This document shows, one piece after another, positions 23,001 through 32,960 of a DNA stretch of 64,000 bases. Made by a program: the position numbers and the translations under genes. Every line of letters begins with the position of its first letter. Position 1 is the stretch's first letter. This stretch comes from Thamnaconus septentrionalis (taxonomy: Eukaryota; Chordata; Actinopteri; Tetraodontiformes; Monacanthidae). The stretch covers positions 10,753,501-10,817,500 of the forward strand of contig CM020517.1 of the NCBI GenBank assembly GCA_009823395.1. Direction: 5' to 3'. The notes beneath the pieces are model-generated. The model saw nothing but the letters and a program-made list of their open reading frames with translations, was not told the DNA's origin and did no database searches.

Positions 23001-24289
23001 AGCGACACCGGGGTTGAGTCAGCGAGGTTGATCGCTGCAGAAGAGGTGAACTGCACAGAGCTTTGCACACAGAGCTTGTGATTTTTTTTTGCAAATGAGC
23101 CTCAAATCCTGGCCAGGATCAGGAAGTTTGAGAACGTTATTGTCTGTATTTCAGTAAGAAATTTGACACAGCTTTAAAAATTAAACAAAATAAAAATACA
23201 CTCAAACACATTCACACAGATAAGAGTGCAGATTATTTTTTGCTCTTCAGAACAGTTATTGCAGAGGGGATGCATGATTTTACCTTTACTTTTGACTTGA
23301 AGCAGGATAATCTGTTATTCTTGGACTTTTTGCTCTGGTAGGTTTGAATTTGTGATGTGTGTTTAAGTTGAAGAACAATAATTTGAATCAAATTATCAAT
23401 AATGGTTTGTGATGCTGCTACCTTGCGGACTGATGAAGGAGAACGGCAATGAACAACTATGTGGCACAGTTTGAAAACTGCACACTTAGACAAAGTTGCA
23501 GATTAATTAGGCAGCGGGTAGTTGTTGTTTTCTGACACGCATTACGGCAAGCACTTTGCTGTTTTGTGCATGGTTTTGGGACTTGATTAAAGTCTCTTGA
23601 TGCTTTTTTCTTTGTGAGGGAACAGACGCTCTTATCTCCAGTGTAAACAGCCGACGTTTCCGCTGTCTGCAGGTTTCTGTTCGCAAGTGCCTCAGATTTT
23701 AGCACGGTGTCTCGAATGGACTGAACAAACAGCAGCGATTGTGCAAGTCCAAGTATAGCAGCGCCGGCGCCCGAACATTCCGCGCGTCGTGCTCTCGCGT
23801 CAGCTGTTTACATTCACAACAAGACCCTCCAGTCTCGAGTATCCGCTAAGCATCGGACCTTGAGAGACAGAGGCCACATCAAGGAGGTCATAAACAACCC
23901 GACACCCCGGAGAAACATTTGCATTGAGACGGCGACGTCGAGGAACAACAAGGCATAAAATGGCCTCGGAATCGCCAAACACTCGAGCAGGCCAAACAAG
24001 AGCCTTCAGAAAAGAAAAAAAAAAAGAAGCTCCCGCGAGATCCTCCTCATTGTCTGCGTACTCGGCCTTATCAGGAGGGTGAGAGGGGGCGGCGGCGGCG
24101 TGATCCTTGAGGAATGAGAGCGCACGGCGACGGCCAGGCCAGCGAAACGAATCCCAGGGCCAGCTGACACAGCTCGTTTTTGGATCATCTCGCAAGCGAA
24201 AACAAGGGAGGCGGTTTGCAGTTACCTGGACGCGGGCCGGCAAACTATAAATCTTCAGACCAATGATAAAAAAAAAAAAAATGTATATG
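20076..24289. other. Mostly unique intergenic DNA, no gene seen
   Basis: Apart from the candidate block at 20880, it holds a T13 run (20759), GT (22269-22310) and G/A-rich runs, and a C-run area near 22040. The stretch 21100-21480 has the look of an old interspersed repeat that I cannot classify. 23480-24060 is unique and GC-moderate. Confidence 0.5.
20880..21060. promoter_or_regulatory. Candidate conserved regulatory block
   Basis: Unique sequence with the palindrome-like GTTTAATTAACTG (about 20898) and a run of TGAATTCATG/GAAAATAAATGAATG elements. Confidence 0.3.
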
Positions 24290-24450
24290 TGTATAGTTAT
24301 TTGGTTTCAGCCCCGGCAGCTGCAGAAAAGACTCGGCCGCATGTACGTCTGACCTGACGGGTGCGAACTGCCTGAACTTGTTATGCAAATTGAATTTCTT
24401 TGATTTCAGGGGCTCGGCTGCATGGGTGCTGATTTGCTTTTGGGGGGTAA
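24290..24450. promoter_or_regulatory. Candidate regulatory block with POU and TCF/LEF motifs
   Basis: A perfect octamer ATGCAAAT (24383-24390) lies 8 bases before CTTTGAT (24398-24404), a TCF/LEF- or SOX-compatible core. The surrounding sequence is unique. Confidence 0.36.
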
Positions 24451-24899
24451 TAAACACTGCAACTCGAGCAGACAGGATATCCCTCCCCCTCCCCACCCCC
24501 GAAAAAAAAAAAAAAGAAAGATTGAAGAAGAAGAAGCCGGTGTCTGTGAAGTGAAAAGTTAATTTGGGCTTCCGTGTGCTACCAAAACAGCCCCCCCCAC
24601 ACACACACACACCCAACAGCCCCTTCCACCCCCTCCCCCTCCTCCCCCCGTTCCCCATTGTGAAGCCATCAGATAGCGGCTACCAGAAGTCCACACCTGT
24701 CTTAGGGCTATGCAGAGGAGATGGATCCATGCATTTTGAGCATCAGATAGCCTCTAGCCAGGGTTAGTATTGATCTAACGCTCCACTGGCCCTTTGTGAG
24801 AGCGGCAGCTGCTTTGGCAGGGGGGGGGGGGGCTTTTAGATAAGCAATGCAAAGGGAATTGTTTTCTCTCTCTCTCTTTCTCTCTCTTTCTCTTCTCCT

Positions 24900-25150
24900 T
24901 CCTGAAACTCTGTCTTCTTTCGCTGTTTGTTGCGCTGCAACCCGCGATCACTTAATTCAACACTCCATCGCTCGCCGGAATAAAATGTCCTCTCCCTCGA
25001 CGCTTTGCAAAGGCGGCAAATAAACATTAAAATATCTGCCTGGTGGGGGGTGGTGGGGGGCCATATCGGAGGTGCGGCATTAGAAGTGGCACGCTGATAA
25101 TGCAGCTCTCTGGATTTCCACCGTTTAATCATATGTAATCTCTAGAGTGA
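24900..25150. promoter_or_regulatory. Candidate conserved regulatory block
   Basis: Unique block with CACTTAATTCAAC, AAATAAACATTAAAATATC, GCATTAG and GTTTAATCATATGTAATC elements, between a CT-rich run and a (CT)20 run. Confidence 0.33.
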
Positions 25151-25188
25151 GAATGAAATGAAAAACACAACATGTCTCCCTCTCCCCT

Positions 25189-25194
<6 letters not shown>

Positions 25195-25235
<41 letters not shown>
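25195..25235. repeat. (CT)20 microsatellite
   Basis: Uninterrupted CT run. A (GT)11 run follows at 25316-25338. Confidence 0.95.
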
Positions 25236-25239
<4 letters not shown>

Positions 25240-25394
25240 CCTTGCCACACGGCCAGGCAGTCAGAGCGGTGGGCTTTAAGGTTGGGTTGGGTGGGGGTGG
25301 GGAGGAGGGGTTAGCGTGTGTGTGTGTGTGTGTGTGTGCGTGCGCTGGCACGGCAGACATGGCGGTGAGACCCTCCCTAAGATGACTCATAGGC

Positions 25395-26090
25395 TGCTGC
25401 ATGGGCTGACACCGGCACCTCATTCACAGCCAATAATGAGCCATGCTAATGAGCAGGACAGCCACCCTGCGCGCTCATCATTAAGCAGCCCCGTGATTCA
25501 TGTCCAGCATGGAGCCATCATATAAAGAGATAAGGCTGGCTGGCTGGCTGGCTGGCTGGCTGGATAGATGGAGCATGCCGGGACGAGATATACGGACAAG
25601 AGGGCGAATGGCAGAAAGGCTTCAAGCTCCACAATATTTTTTTTTGCAACCAGCTGATCAATATTTTATAAACGCTCTCATTAGGCAATAAAGTTGCCCT
25701 TTTGGAGCAAAGCAGAGCGAGATTCTATCTCGCTTGTGTTTCTCCTTCTTCTTTTATTCCCCCTTTCATCAGATCTCAGCACTCTCTGTACAATTTCCCT
25801 GGAATCCTGCTGCTGCCCCGTCAGCCTCTGCTTGGAATATGCGTTGTTCTAAGATAGCGATTCATTTGAAATAGCTGCCTAGACGGATCAGATTAAAAAA
25901 AAAAAAGAAAAAAAAATCACTCAAACAAATCCATAAGGAGAGAGAGAGAGAGAGAGAGCATGCGGAGAAACCGCACGCCGCTGACAGTAAAACATGCATT
26001 TGCATGCGCCAGCCTCCCGAGACTTCTGCTCTGACACACATATCTGATAAGGCTTAATCAGCACGGGTGGTCATGATAAAGCATTTCAGC
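25395..26090. promoter_or_regulatory. Candidate regulatory cluster 2-2.5 kb upstream of sox11
   Basis: Three unique stretches (25395-25535, 25620-25890, 25960-26090) separated by GGCT, A and GA repeats. They carry CCATGCTAATGAGC (about 25440), CATCATTAAG and CCAGCTGATCAATATTTTAT. The octamer palindrome GCATTTGCATGC is at 25996-26007. Confidence 0.38.
25537..25564. repeat. (GGCT)n microsatellite
   Basis: Six or seven tandem GGCT units inside an otherwise unique block. Confidence 0.9.
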
Positions 26091-26200
26091 CCCCTTTCCC
26101 TATCTCTGTCTGGGGTTTTGGTGGGAGAGGGAGAAAGAGAAACACGCAAACAGCCTCTCCAGGGGTTGGAAGAGGCAGGAGTCAACCATCTCGCCCACGA

Positions 26201-26236
26201 GAGCCGAGCCGAGCCAAGCCGAGCCAAGCCGAGCCA
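26201..26236. repeat. (GAGCC/AAGCC)7 pentanucleotide repeat
   Basis: Alternating GAGCC and AAGCC pentamers. A related GGGCT-type run lies at 26561-26601. Confidence 0.9.
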
Positions 26237-27458
26237 CCCAGCAGCGAGCTCTCCGCCCTCCGTCTCCCTCCTCTCCCTCCTGCCATTCCAAGGAGCCGCT
26301 TCCCTCTGTATCAGCAGAGACACTTCTTAAGCCCCAGCTGGGGATGTGGAAGGGTGGGGAGGGGAGGTAAAAAAAATGGTGGCTTGGTGGGGGGAGGGTT
26401 TCAAAAGGGTAAGTGATTGCCCTCTAGGGGACGAAGCAGAGAGGGAGTGGTGGGGATGTTGGGGTGGTGGGTGTAGGAGGAGGAGGAGGAGGGAGGAAAG
26501 CAGGACGCCTTATCGCCTCAGCCTCCAATAGCACTGCTGGCTGCCACCCAGAGCTGGGGAGGGCTGGGCTGGGCTGGGTAGGCTGGGCTGGGTGGGTTGG
26601 GTGATTTTTTATTTTTTTTTGAGGGGGGTGACGCCAGCTTGATGCTACACTGCCTCTTGACACAGCAAACTCAGCAGGGAGCCTTTCCACCACCAATGCC
26701 TTGACGTGCACGTCCGTCCCCAACTGAAACCAAACCTGCAACTGCATGGTTTCCAAAAAAAAAAAAAAAAAAATAAAAAAGACTCCACGTAGCAGCTGGA
26801 AACAGGCTTTGCAGCGCGTAGATAAAAGCAATTTTAATTTGTGAGCAAATGTTTATTGCGGCTTGTGTCTGAGTGTGTTCACCGGTTTTATTTTTTTTTT
26901 TCACTGTTGCAGATGCGTTTTTTCCCGTTCCTTTTTTTTAGGAGGGTGTTTACACTCGGCGGAGAGCAGAATGTACTACTGACCTATTTCCTTCATTCAA
27001 ATGAAGGCGTGAACGTAAGCGCAGGAAGGAGGGGAAAACAGGAAAGAAACGCGATAACATCCTGCTATCGCCGATTTCCGCGGTGGAAAAAAAAAAGCGC
27101 GTGCGAGCGCACGAGGTTTTTACCTCAGTTTAATAAGAGCATCTAGTCTTCCTCTAAAGCCATTACCAGCTGTTTAAAGGCATCTCCTTGGAAAAAGCAG
27201 CAGCAGCAGCAGCAGTGGGGAAATAGTCAGGCAGGCGCATCGACGCACCCATGCGTCTGCCACAGTGTCCAAGCGCCACCTTCAGTATCCGACCTGAGGG
27301 AGGAAGGGAAGCAAATAATCAGATAACCTACATCTCCCCCCCCCCTCAGTCGCGATACATCTGTCTGGCACAGTGAAAAAACAAATCAATCTCATCGCCG
27401 CGTTCTTTTTTCTCTCCTCATAGCGGCGAATATGAGATTAAAACCATTTTTGAGGATC

Positions 27459-27480
27459 TTTTTTTTTTTTTTTTTTTTTT
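27459..27480. repeat. Poly(T)22
   Basis: T homopolymer followed at once by GCGCGCGCCGCCGCGCG, about 500 bases upstream of the sox11 start codon. Confidence 0.9.
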
Positions 27481-27639
27481 GCGCGCGCCGCCGCGCGTAA
27501 TGCTCATCTCCGGAGCGCACGGCGCTAACTGCGTGTTTAATATGCCTGTCTCGCCCGGCGTGTTGCCCCAGACACTGTGTACCACAAACCCCCCCCCCCT
27601 CACCCCACCTCCTCCTCCCCTCCGATGGGAGGCTCGGCT

Positions 27640-27858
27640 GGGAGGAACCAAAAGGGTTAAGGGGAGTCTCGCATGGAGTCTGCTGGGCGGAGTGCAAGGC
27701 ACGTGATTGGACGGGCCGATGGTGACGCAGGCCACATGAAAAAGCCGATAACTAGTTAAGAAGGCAGTTTGTAACTCTGGAAAAATAGTGCAGAAGAGCT
27801 TGAGAACATAACGTTTACACAGTGGACGCGGACGCACCGGCGCAGCGACTGAAGCCGA

Positions 27859-27891
<33 letters not shown>

Positions 27892-27984
27892 TCTCCCCCT
27901 TTTTTTTTGCGGGGGGACGCGCGGAGACACCGCAAAAGAGGCGTCCGGCCACAGTGACTTGGGACGCAAGGGGGGGAAGCAACC
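27640..27984 (+). promoter_or_regulatory. Probable sox11 core promoter and 5' UTR
   Basis: The stretch just upstream of the start codon carries a GC box (GGGCGG, 27685-27690) and an E-box CACGTG (27700-27705). An inverted CCAAT box (ATTGG, 27706-27710) abuts the E-box directly, and a CRE-like TGACGCA follows at about 27723. A perfect palindrome TAACTAGTTA lies at 27749-27758. There is no canonical TATA box, which fits a CpG-island developmental promoter. The part next to the start holds a CT-rich run (27861-27896) and a T run. The transcription start is not visible and is probably between 27750 and 27830. Confidence 0.6.
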
Positions 27985-28800
27985 ATGGTGCAGCACACCG
28001 ACAACAGCGAGACGGACGGGAGCATGTCCAGGGAGGCTACCGACTCCGAGGAGAGTGAATTTATGGCGTGCAGCCCCGTGCCGATAAACCCGGACTGGTG
28101 CAAGACGGCCACCGGCCACATCAAGAGACCCATGAACGCGTTTATGGTGTGGTCCAAAATCGAGAGGAGAAAGATCATGGAGCAGTCGCCCGACATGCAC
28201 AACGCGGAGATCTCCAAGCGCCTCGGCAAGAGGTGGAAGATGCTGAAGGACAGCGAGAAGATCCCCTTCATCCGGGAAGCCGAGCGGCTGCGGCTCAAAC
28301 ACATGGCCGACTACCCAGACTACAAGTACAGACCCAAGAAGAAACCAAAGCTCGACAGCTCCAAGTCGTCCGCGCCGTCTCCGGAGAAGTGCGGCGGCGG
28401 CGGCGGCAACAAGATGGCCAAGACCCCCAGCAAGAAGTGCACCAAGATCAAGAGCAAGAGCGGCACCAAGTCGGCGCACGGCTACAGCGACGACTGCGTC
28501 TTCCCCAGCCTCAAGGTGGCCAAGGTGGTCAAGACCGAGCTGAGCGACGAGGACGACGACGACGACTACGAGGAGGACTACCGGCTGCGGATTAAGCCGG
28601 GCGCCGAGGAGCGCCTCAGGCCGTACAACGTCGCCAAAGTTCCCGCGAGCCCAACTCTGAGCTCCTCGGCCGAGTCGGAGGGCGCGAGCATGTACGAGGA
28701 GGTGCGCGGCGGCTGCGGAGGCGGAGCAGCGGCGGGAGGAGGCGGCAACAGACTTTTTTACAACATCAAGAACATTACCAAGCAGGGCGCGCTGCACGCC
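27640..28800. other. GC-rich CpG island over sox11 promoter and coding region
   Basis: CpG dinucleotides are dense from the promoter through the HMG box and the glycine-rich middle of the coding region. The flanking UTR and intergenic DNA are A/T-rich. SoxC genes normally sit in such islands. The boundaries are estimated by eye. Confidence 0.7.
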
Positions 28801-29160
28801 GCCTCTGTCTCACCAGCATCATCCAGGTCGGTCTCCACGTCCTCCTCCTCCTCCTCTTCCTCCTCCTCCTCCTCCAGTTCCAGCAGCTGCAGCAGCTCCT
28901 CGTCGTCCGGCGAGGACGCGGACGATTTGCTCTTTGACTTTAGTTTGAATTTCGCCCCCAGCGCTCCCGGCACGGAACTGGGCAACCCCAATTCAGGAAA
29001 CCTCTCCCTGTCTCTTGTGGATAAGGACCTGGACTCGTTCAGCGAGGGCAGCCTGGGCTCCCACTTTGAGTTCCCAGACTATTGCACGCCAGAACTCAGT
29101 GAGATGATTGCCGGCGACTGGCTGGAGGCGAACTTTTCCGACCTGGTCTTCACATACTGA
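27985..29160 (+). CDS. sox11: Transcription factor Sox11 (SoxC family), intact single-exon gene
   Basis: Sox11 is a nuclear HMG-box transcription factor. It binds the minor groove at ACAAT-type sites, bends DNA and activates neuronal and progenitor genes. The 391-residue protein has an HMG box at about residues 45-118, with RPMNAFMVW at 48-56, and a basic nuclear-localisation stretch YRPKKKPK at 115-122. An acidic run follows at 187-198, then the SoxC motif [17 protein letters not shown] at about 214-230. A serine tract spans 286-308, broken by Cys302. The C-terminal transactivation domain is at about 340-391. The ending [18 protein letters not shown] then [12 protein letters not shown] separates Sox11 from Sox4 and Sox12. 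The start has an A at -3 and G at +4, and the first residues MVQ match the family. No intron interrupts the frame, as usual for SoxC. It is shorter than human SOX11 (441 residues), mainly in the low-complexity middle. VKTE at 182-185 fits a SUMO consensus. Whether this is sox11a or sox11b is not resolved. Confidence 0.97.
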   Translation: MVQHTDNSETDGSMSREATDSEESEFMACSPVPINPDWCKTATGHIKRPMNAFMVWSKIERRKIMEQSPDMHNAEISKRLGKRWKMLKDSEKIPFIREAERLRLKHMADYPDYKYRPKKKPKLDSSKSSAPSPEKCGGGGGNKMAKTPSKKCTKIKSKSGTKSAHGYSDDCVFPSLKVAKVVKTELSDEDDDDDYEEDYRLRIKPGAEERLRPYNVAKVPASPTLSSSAESEGASMYEEVRGGCGGGAAAGGGGNRLFYNIKNITKQGALHAASVSPASSRSVSTSSSSSSSSSSSSSSSSCSSSSSSGEDADDLLFDFSLNFAPSAPGTELGNPNSGNLSLSLVDKDLDSFSEGSLGSHFEFPDYCTPELSEMIAGDWLEANFSDLVFTY

Positions 29161-30485
29161 AGTGAGAGAAGGAGAAGTGGTAGAAGAAGAAGGAGGAGGA
29201 CAAAAAAAGAGTTCCTTCAGTAATAACAGAGAAGGGAGAGAGTAAATTATATATGTGTTCTGGTCAGGCTGTCCCTTAGCCATGCCTCCTGTGGTTGTTT
29301 CTCTCTTTTCTGCCCCTGAAGGGTCCTGTGAAGGAGGTCGGAGGACCAGGAGGTGAGGTTTGAGGAATGAGATGCATTATGAAGCTGGTGAGCAAGGAAG
29401 AAGAAGAAAAAAGAGCAAAGTCTGCAGATGGTTTCTTTTTTTCTGGCAGCATGACAGGGTTTTATGGATTTTCTCCCCCCCCTCCACACACCAGTAAGGT
29501 CTTGCATTTATTGTTCAGCATTAAAGACCGTGAAAAGGAAAAAAAAAAGAAAGAAAGTGAACTTCTATGCATCTTTTCCTCTACTTCTTCGACACCAACA
29601 ACAGCAACAAAAAGAAACACAACATTTCAAAGTAAAAACTGCAGGGAGCTGATAACGGACTGTGGACTGACTCAAAAAGCAAATCTGTGAACTGACAATT
29701 GTTCAGGATATTACTTTACCAACGACGGTTTTATGTAATTTCTAAATGCCGCAAAAATGTTTTTGGGTTTTTCCTTTTTTTGTTATATTTTTTTGTAACT
29801 GATTCCGTTTTACCTCCTGGTTTGGAAAAAAAAAATCAAGCAGCCTACAACCTCTGCAGAGTACAGATGCAGAGGGGACATTTTGATACATAACAGACCT
29901 CATCTTTTTAAAAGAAAAGTAAGATATTTTCAGGCATATTTTTGTACAGTTCAAAGGGAATGTTCTTACTGTGCTTTCAGTGAGTTTCAGGCACTTCTTC
30001 CCTTTATCATTTGTTTTTAAGCATGCAAGGGAGTCCTGGTTTTAAGGATTTTTTAAGTTAAGTTAAAGACTTGCATCAAAAATTGCCTTGTGATTTCAAA
30101 CTAGGTTTTTTTGTACAGTTGTAGAGCAGATTTGTTGAGTATTTGTAGACGATACAATGGCATCATGGGGGAACGCATACCTCAGAGCTGGAACTAGTTT
30201 CAAGATTGTATATGTACTGTAATATAGTAAAAGTTAGGAGTTTATGTATATCATACTCGTGATATGTGGATGGGTCCCGATCGCAGGTGTGAAACTGGAT
30301 TTTTTGGTATTTTTTAAAAATGGCACATACTGTTTTTCCCCCCTTTCTCTCATTTTTTTGTGCAATATATACTCTTTAAAGATACAGACCATCAACAATT
30401 GTAGCAAAGTGATGGGAAAACAGACTTGTGCACTGTCAACATCATTTCATGTTATGATGCTGAAGCCTGTCCAGGCGGAAAAAAA

Positions 30486-30491
30486 AATAAA
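30486..30491 (+). terminator. Possible proximal poly(A) signal in sox11 3' UTR
   Basis: AATAAA lies in an A-rich run about 1.3 kb past the stop codon. No strong GT-rich element follows, so use is uncertain. A similar AATAAA lies at 31076-31081. Confidence 0.3.
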
Positions 30492-31248
30492 CAAATCAGC
30501 TGGAACTGATACAAAAAATGACTTAATACGGCCTCATATGTTGTGATGCATATATCCATATAAACAAAACGACGACACAATTTAGATTTTTGGACTGGGG
30601 AGCAAGTGATCTGTCACCAAACAGCTACAATTTGACTGGGAATTTGGGTTAAAGGAGTAGTGCAAAAATAATTCAAGGGGCATAGTCTGGTGCAGTGGTG
30701 GTCTGGCAGAAGAAAAGCAAGCAAGCAAGCAAAAAAAGAACATTCCATAGTCCTGTTTCATAAAATGAAACTTTATTTTAAAACTGAAGACTGCCTTCTT
30801 TTTTTAAGACATTAACCATAAACCTGTATTTTTTATTTCTTGCACTTAAAAGAAGCAGATATTGTTTATTTTTATGTGGGTCTTACATATGAAGTCTGTT
30901 TGATAAAAAAAAAAAAAAAAAATCAAAGAAAGAAAAAAACAAACAAGATTTTGTTTTGTTTTGTTTTGGTTTGGAATGTGACTTAATTATATGCCGGGAC
31001 GTTTTCTGGGGGGAAGTTCCAGGCAGGATAGTTACTTCACATTCCAAGTGTGAATCTGTCTTTGACTCATCTTTTAATAAATAAGTACCTACCACCATCA
31101 ACTGTCCTTTCAGTTTGTGAATATATGTACACAAATGTGATATTTGTTGCGTTTAAAAAAGGATGTGATGACAGAATGATGCCTATTTTGTACATAGGCC
31201 GATAGCCTGAACGTGATCGGGCTTCGACTAACATGTGATTTCACATTT

Positions 31249-31254
31249 AATAAA
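31249..31254 (+). terminator. Poly(A) signal AATAAA, likely sox11 distal site 1
   Basis: AATAAA is followed about 30-45 bases later by a GT/T-rich stretch (around 31283-31300) suited to a downstream cleavage element. Cleavage would fall near 31270. Confidence 0.6.
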
Positions 31255-31310
31255 AAGGAAAAAAGGAAAACTTTTCAACTGCAGTGTTGAGGTGCTTTTA
31301 CTTTGAAAAA

Positions 31311-31316
31311 AATAAA
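31311..31316 (+). terminator. Poly(A) signal AATAAA, likely sox11 distal site 2
   Basis: AATAAA is followed immediately by a GT-rich stretch (31317-31340), a strong downstream-element pattern. It is an alternative or principal end of the sox11 transcript, about 60 bases beyond the first signal. Confidence 0.55.
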
Positions 31317-31589
31317 GTGTGCTGTCTTTGTTGTTGTCTCCCCTTCACCCCCTTAAAAGAAGAAGATGAAAAAAAAAAAAAACAGACATTGCAGCTTTAA
31401 GAAATTGAATTGCCCGCTTGGCCCCGCCGAGCGACGTGATTGGTGGGCCTCGGCGGTTCCCCTTGGAGACGAGCTGGAAACGGGAGCCGCTCCTCGCTGT
31501 GTGTGGGAGCTCTCGGCCTGTCTGGCCTCCATTCAGAAAAGTAGCGGCGCGCTCAGCACGGAACGGCTCGGGAGAGCTGTGTGAACAGA

Positions 31590-32095
31590 GGGGGCTGAAA
31601 GCGCATTTTGAGTGGGACATATGTTCATTCAGGGAGAAACAATGGCTCTGACTCCCCGCAGATACGCCATAGTTTTGTGGAGAGCTTCTTTATAGACTCA
31701 CTTTTATTGGGCTGCAAGCTTGTTAGTGCACGTTCTGTCCATATACGGGTGTAAACAAGCGGGATATTGAGTCTTGTTTTGCCGATTTGTTCTATTACAT
31801 AAAGGGAAAAGAAGCAAACATTTATTTCACTCTAATTGTGGCCGCATCGTTACAGATGATCTCATTTGGGGCTGAGACAACAAATGAACATAAACATATA
31901 TGTGGGAATAAACTGAGCGCAGACCCGAACAACACATCTGGCCCGTGTGGGGAACTTGTCAGTGTGGGTTTAGCGGCGATGGCTTGAAATAGCTATTCTG
32001 CTGCTTGGTAATTATACTCATTGAGTGCCAGGGCTCTTTCTCTTATCAATTAGTGCCTAATATCCTCCTGGGAATGTGGATAAATAAAAACAAAT
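31590..32095. promoter_or_regulatory. Candidate regulatory block just past sox11 3' UTR
   Basis: Repeat-free block with a consensus SOX site AACAATGG (31638-31645), CTCTAATTGTGG (about 31833), GGTAATTATACTCATTGAG (about 32008) and TCAATTAGTGCCTAATATCC (about 32046). Its closeness to sox11 makes it an attractive proximal enhancer. Confidence 0.42.
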
Positions 32096-32184
32096 AGCTG
32101 GTGGGGAGGCAAAGTCAAGCGGGGGAGGGGGGGGGCTATCTGGGTGACAGCGATGACTTGGAAGCCCTGGAGAGTTCTGATTGT

Positions 32185-32186
<2 letters not shown>

Positions 32187-32227
<41 letters not shown>
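32187..32227. repeat. (GT)20 microsatellite
   Basis: Uninterrupted GT run. Confidence 0.95.
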
Positions 32228-32230
<3 letters not shown>

Positions 32231-32556
32231 CGGGGGGGCGTAAGAACCGGTTGGGCTAAACGCGTCGTGTGGAAGCGAGAATTTATGCCTTGATGCTGCG
32301 GCGGGCGGTGATGTAATTGTGATACAACAGGCATGGCGGCGGCGGCGGCGTCACTGGCTCCTGCCATGACTCAGACTGAGCCGCCTCTCCGACTTTCTGC
32401 TTAAGCTGCTTATTAGAGGAGGCGAGTGGATGAGCGGCGGCGCAACTCGTGTGTCGGTGATGGGAGGAACTATTAATTCGAAGCAAAGAGCGTTGCAACG
32501 CCGCCTGAGTGTCTCCTCCGAGGCCCTGGATAGCAAGACCCACCTTTGACAGACCC

Positions 32557-32584
32557 TGTGTGTGTGTGTGTGTATGCATATAAA

Positions 32585-32634
<50 letters not shown>
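32557..32634. repeat. Compound (GT)n(AT)n(GT)n microsatellite
   Basis: A GT run (32557-32573), a short bridge, an alternating TA run (32585-32608) and a second GT run (32609-32634). The TA core can extrude a cruciform and the GT flanks can form Z-DNA. Confidence 0.93.
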
Positions 32635-32639
32635 AAAGA

Positions 32640-32960
32640 AACAGAGGCCGCTGAGAGATTTGTGTTCATTACAGCGATGGAATCTAATGATGAATATTTG
32701 CCATGCACGGCCGCACAGGTACTAGCCTCCCCATTAAGTCCGTTTGCAAATCTGTAATAAAACATTTATCTTGCTATTACTTTGCCTGACCTATTGGTCA
32801 AAGTTGCTAATGGCTTCCTGGGCTATTCCCAACAGAAGCTCCGCATTGATTTTGTGTTCCTCTGAAATATCTGCTCAGGGGCTAATGCCACTGGTACATG
32901 TTGAAATGAAATTAGTGACCCGTTGAAATTTCCTTCTATTTCCTCCTTAAATAAATAAAT
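32640..32960. promoter_or_regulatory. Candidate conserved regulatory block
   Basis: Unique block directly after the compound microsatellite, with TCTAATGATGAATATTTG, CCCATTAAG, GCTAATGG, GGGGCTAATGCC and GAAATTAGTGACC cores. Confidence 0.4.

Larger units (their letters stand above)
26091..27639. other. sox11 upstream flank, simple-repeat rich
   Basis: Contains pentanucleotide repeats (26201, 26561), G/A-rich stretches, an A19 run (26755-26773), a T run (27459) and short unique pieces (for example 27130-27190 with CATTACCAGCTGTTTAAAGG). No coding region. Confidence 0.55.
29161..31275 (+). other. sox11 3' UTR (predicted, about 2.1 kb)
   Basis: The A/T-rich sequence after the stop codon has no coding potential and ends in a cluster of AATAAA signals. 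It contains several ATTTA-type A/U-rich stretches and two copies of TTTTTGTACAGTT (29939-29951, 30108-30120). It also has an 8-mer seed match for the miR-25/32/92 family (GTGCAATA, 30360-30367) and a perfect Pumilio-type motif TGTACATA (31189-31196). SOX11 transcripts in other vertebrates have long 3' UTRs. The exact 3' end is inferred; internal AATAAA motifs at 30486 and 31076 could give shorter forms. Confidence 0.7.

Noticed and set aside
28068..28595. Plus-strand 175-codon frame overlapping sox11
   Set aside because: It is the wrong reading frame of the HMG-box region and gives low-complexity R/Q-rich protein.
27418..28797. Minus-strand open frame of 459 codons opposite sox11
   Set aside because: It is the antisense shadow of the GC-rich sox11 coding region and its promoter; it includes translated repeats and no known domain.
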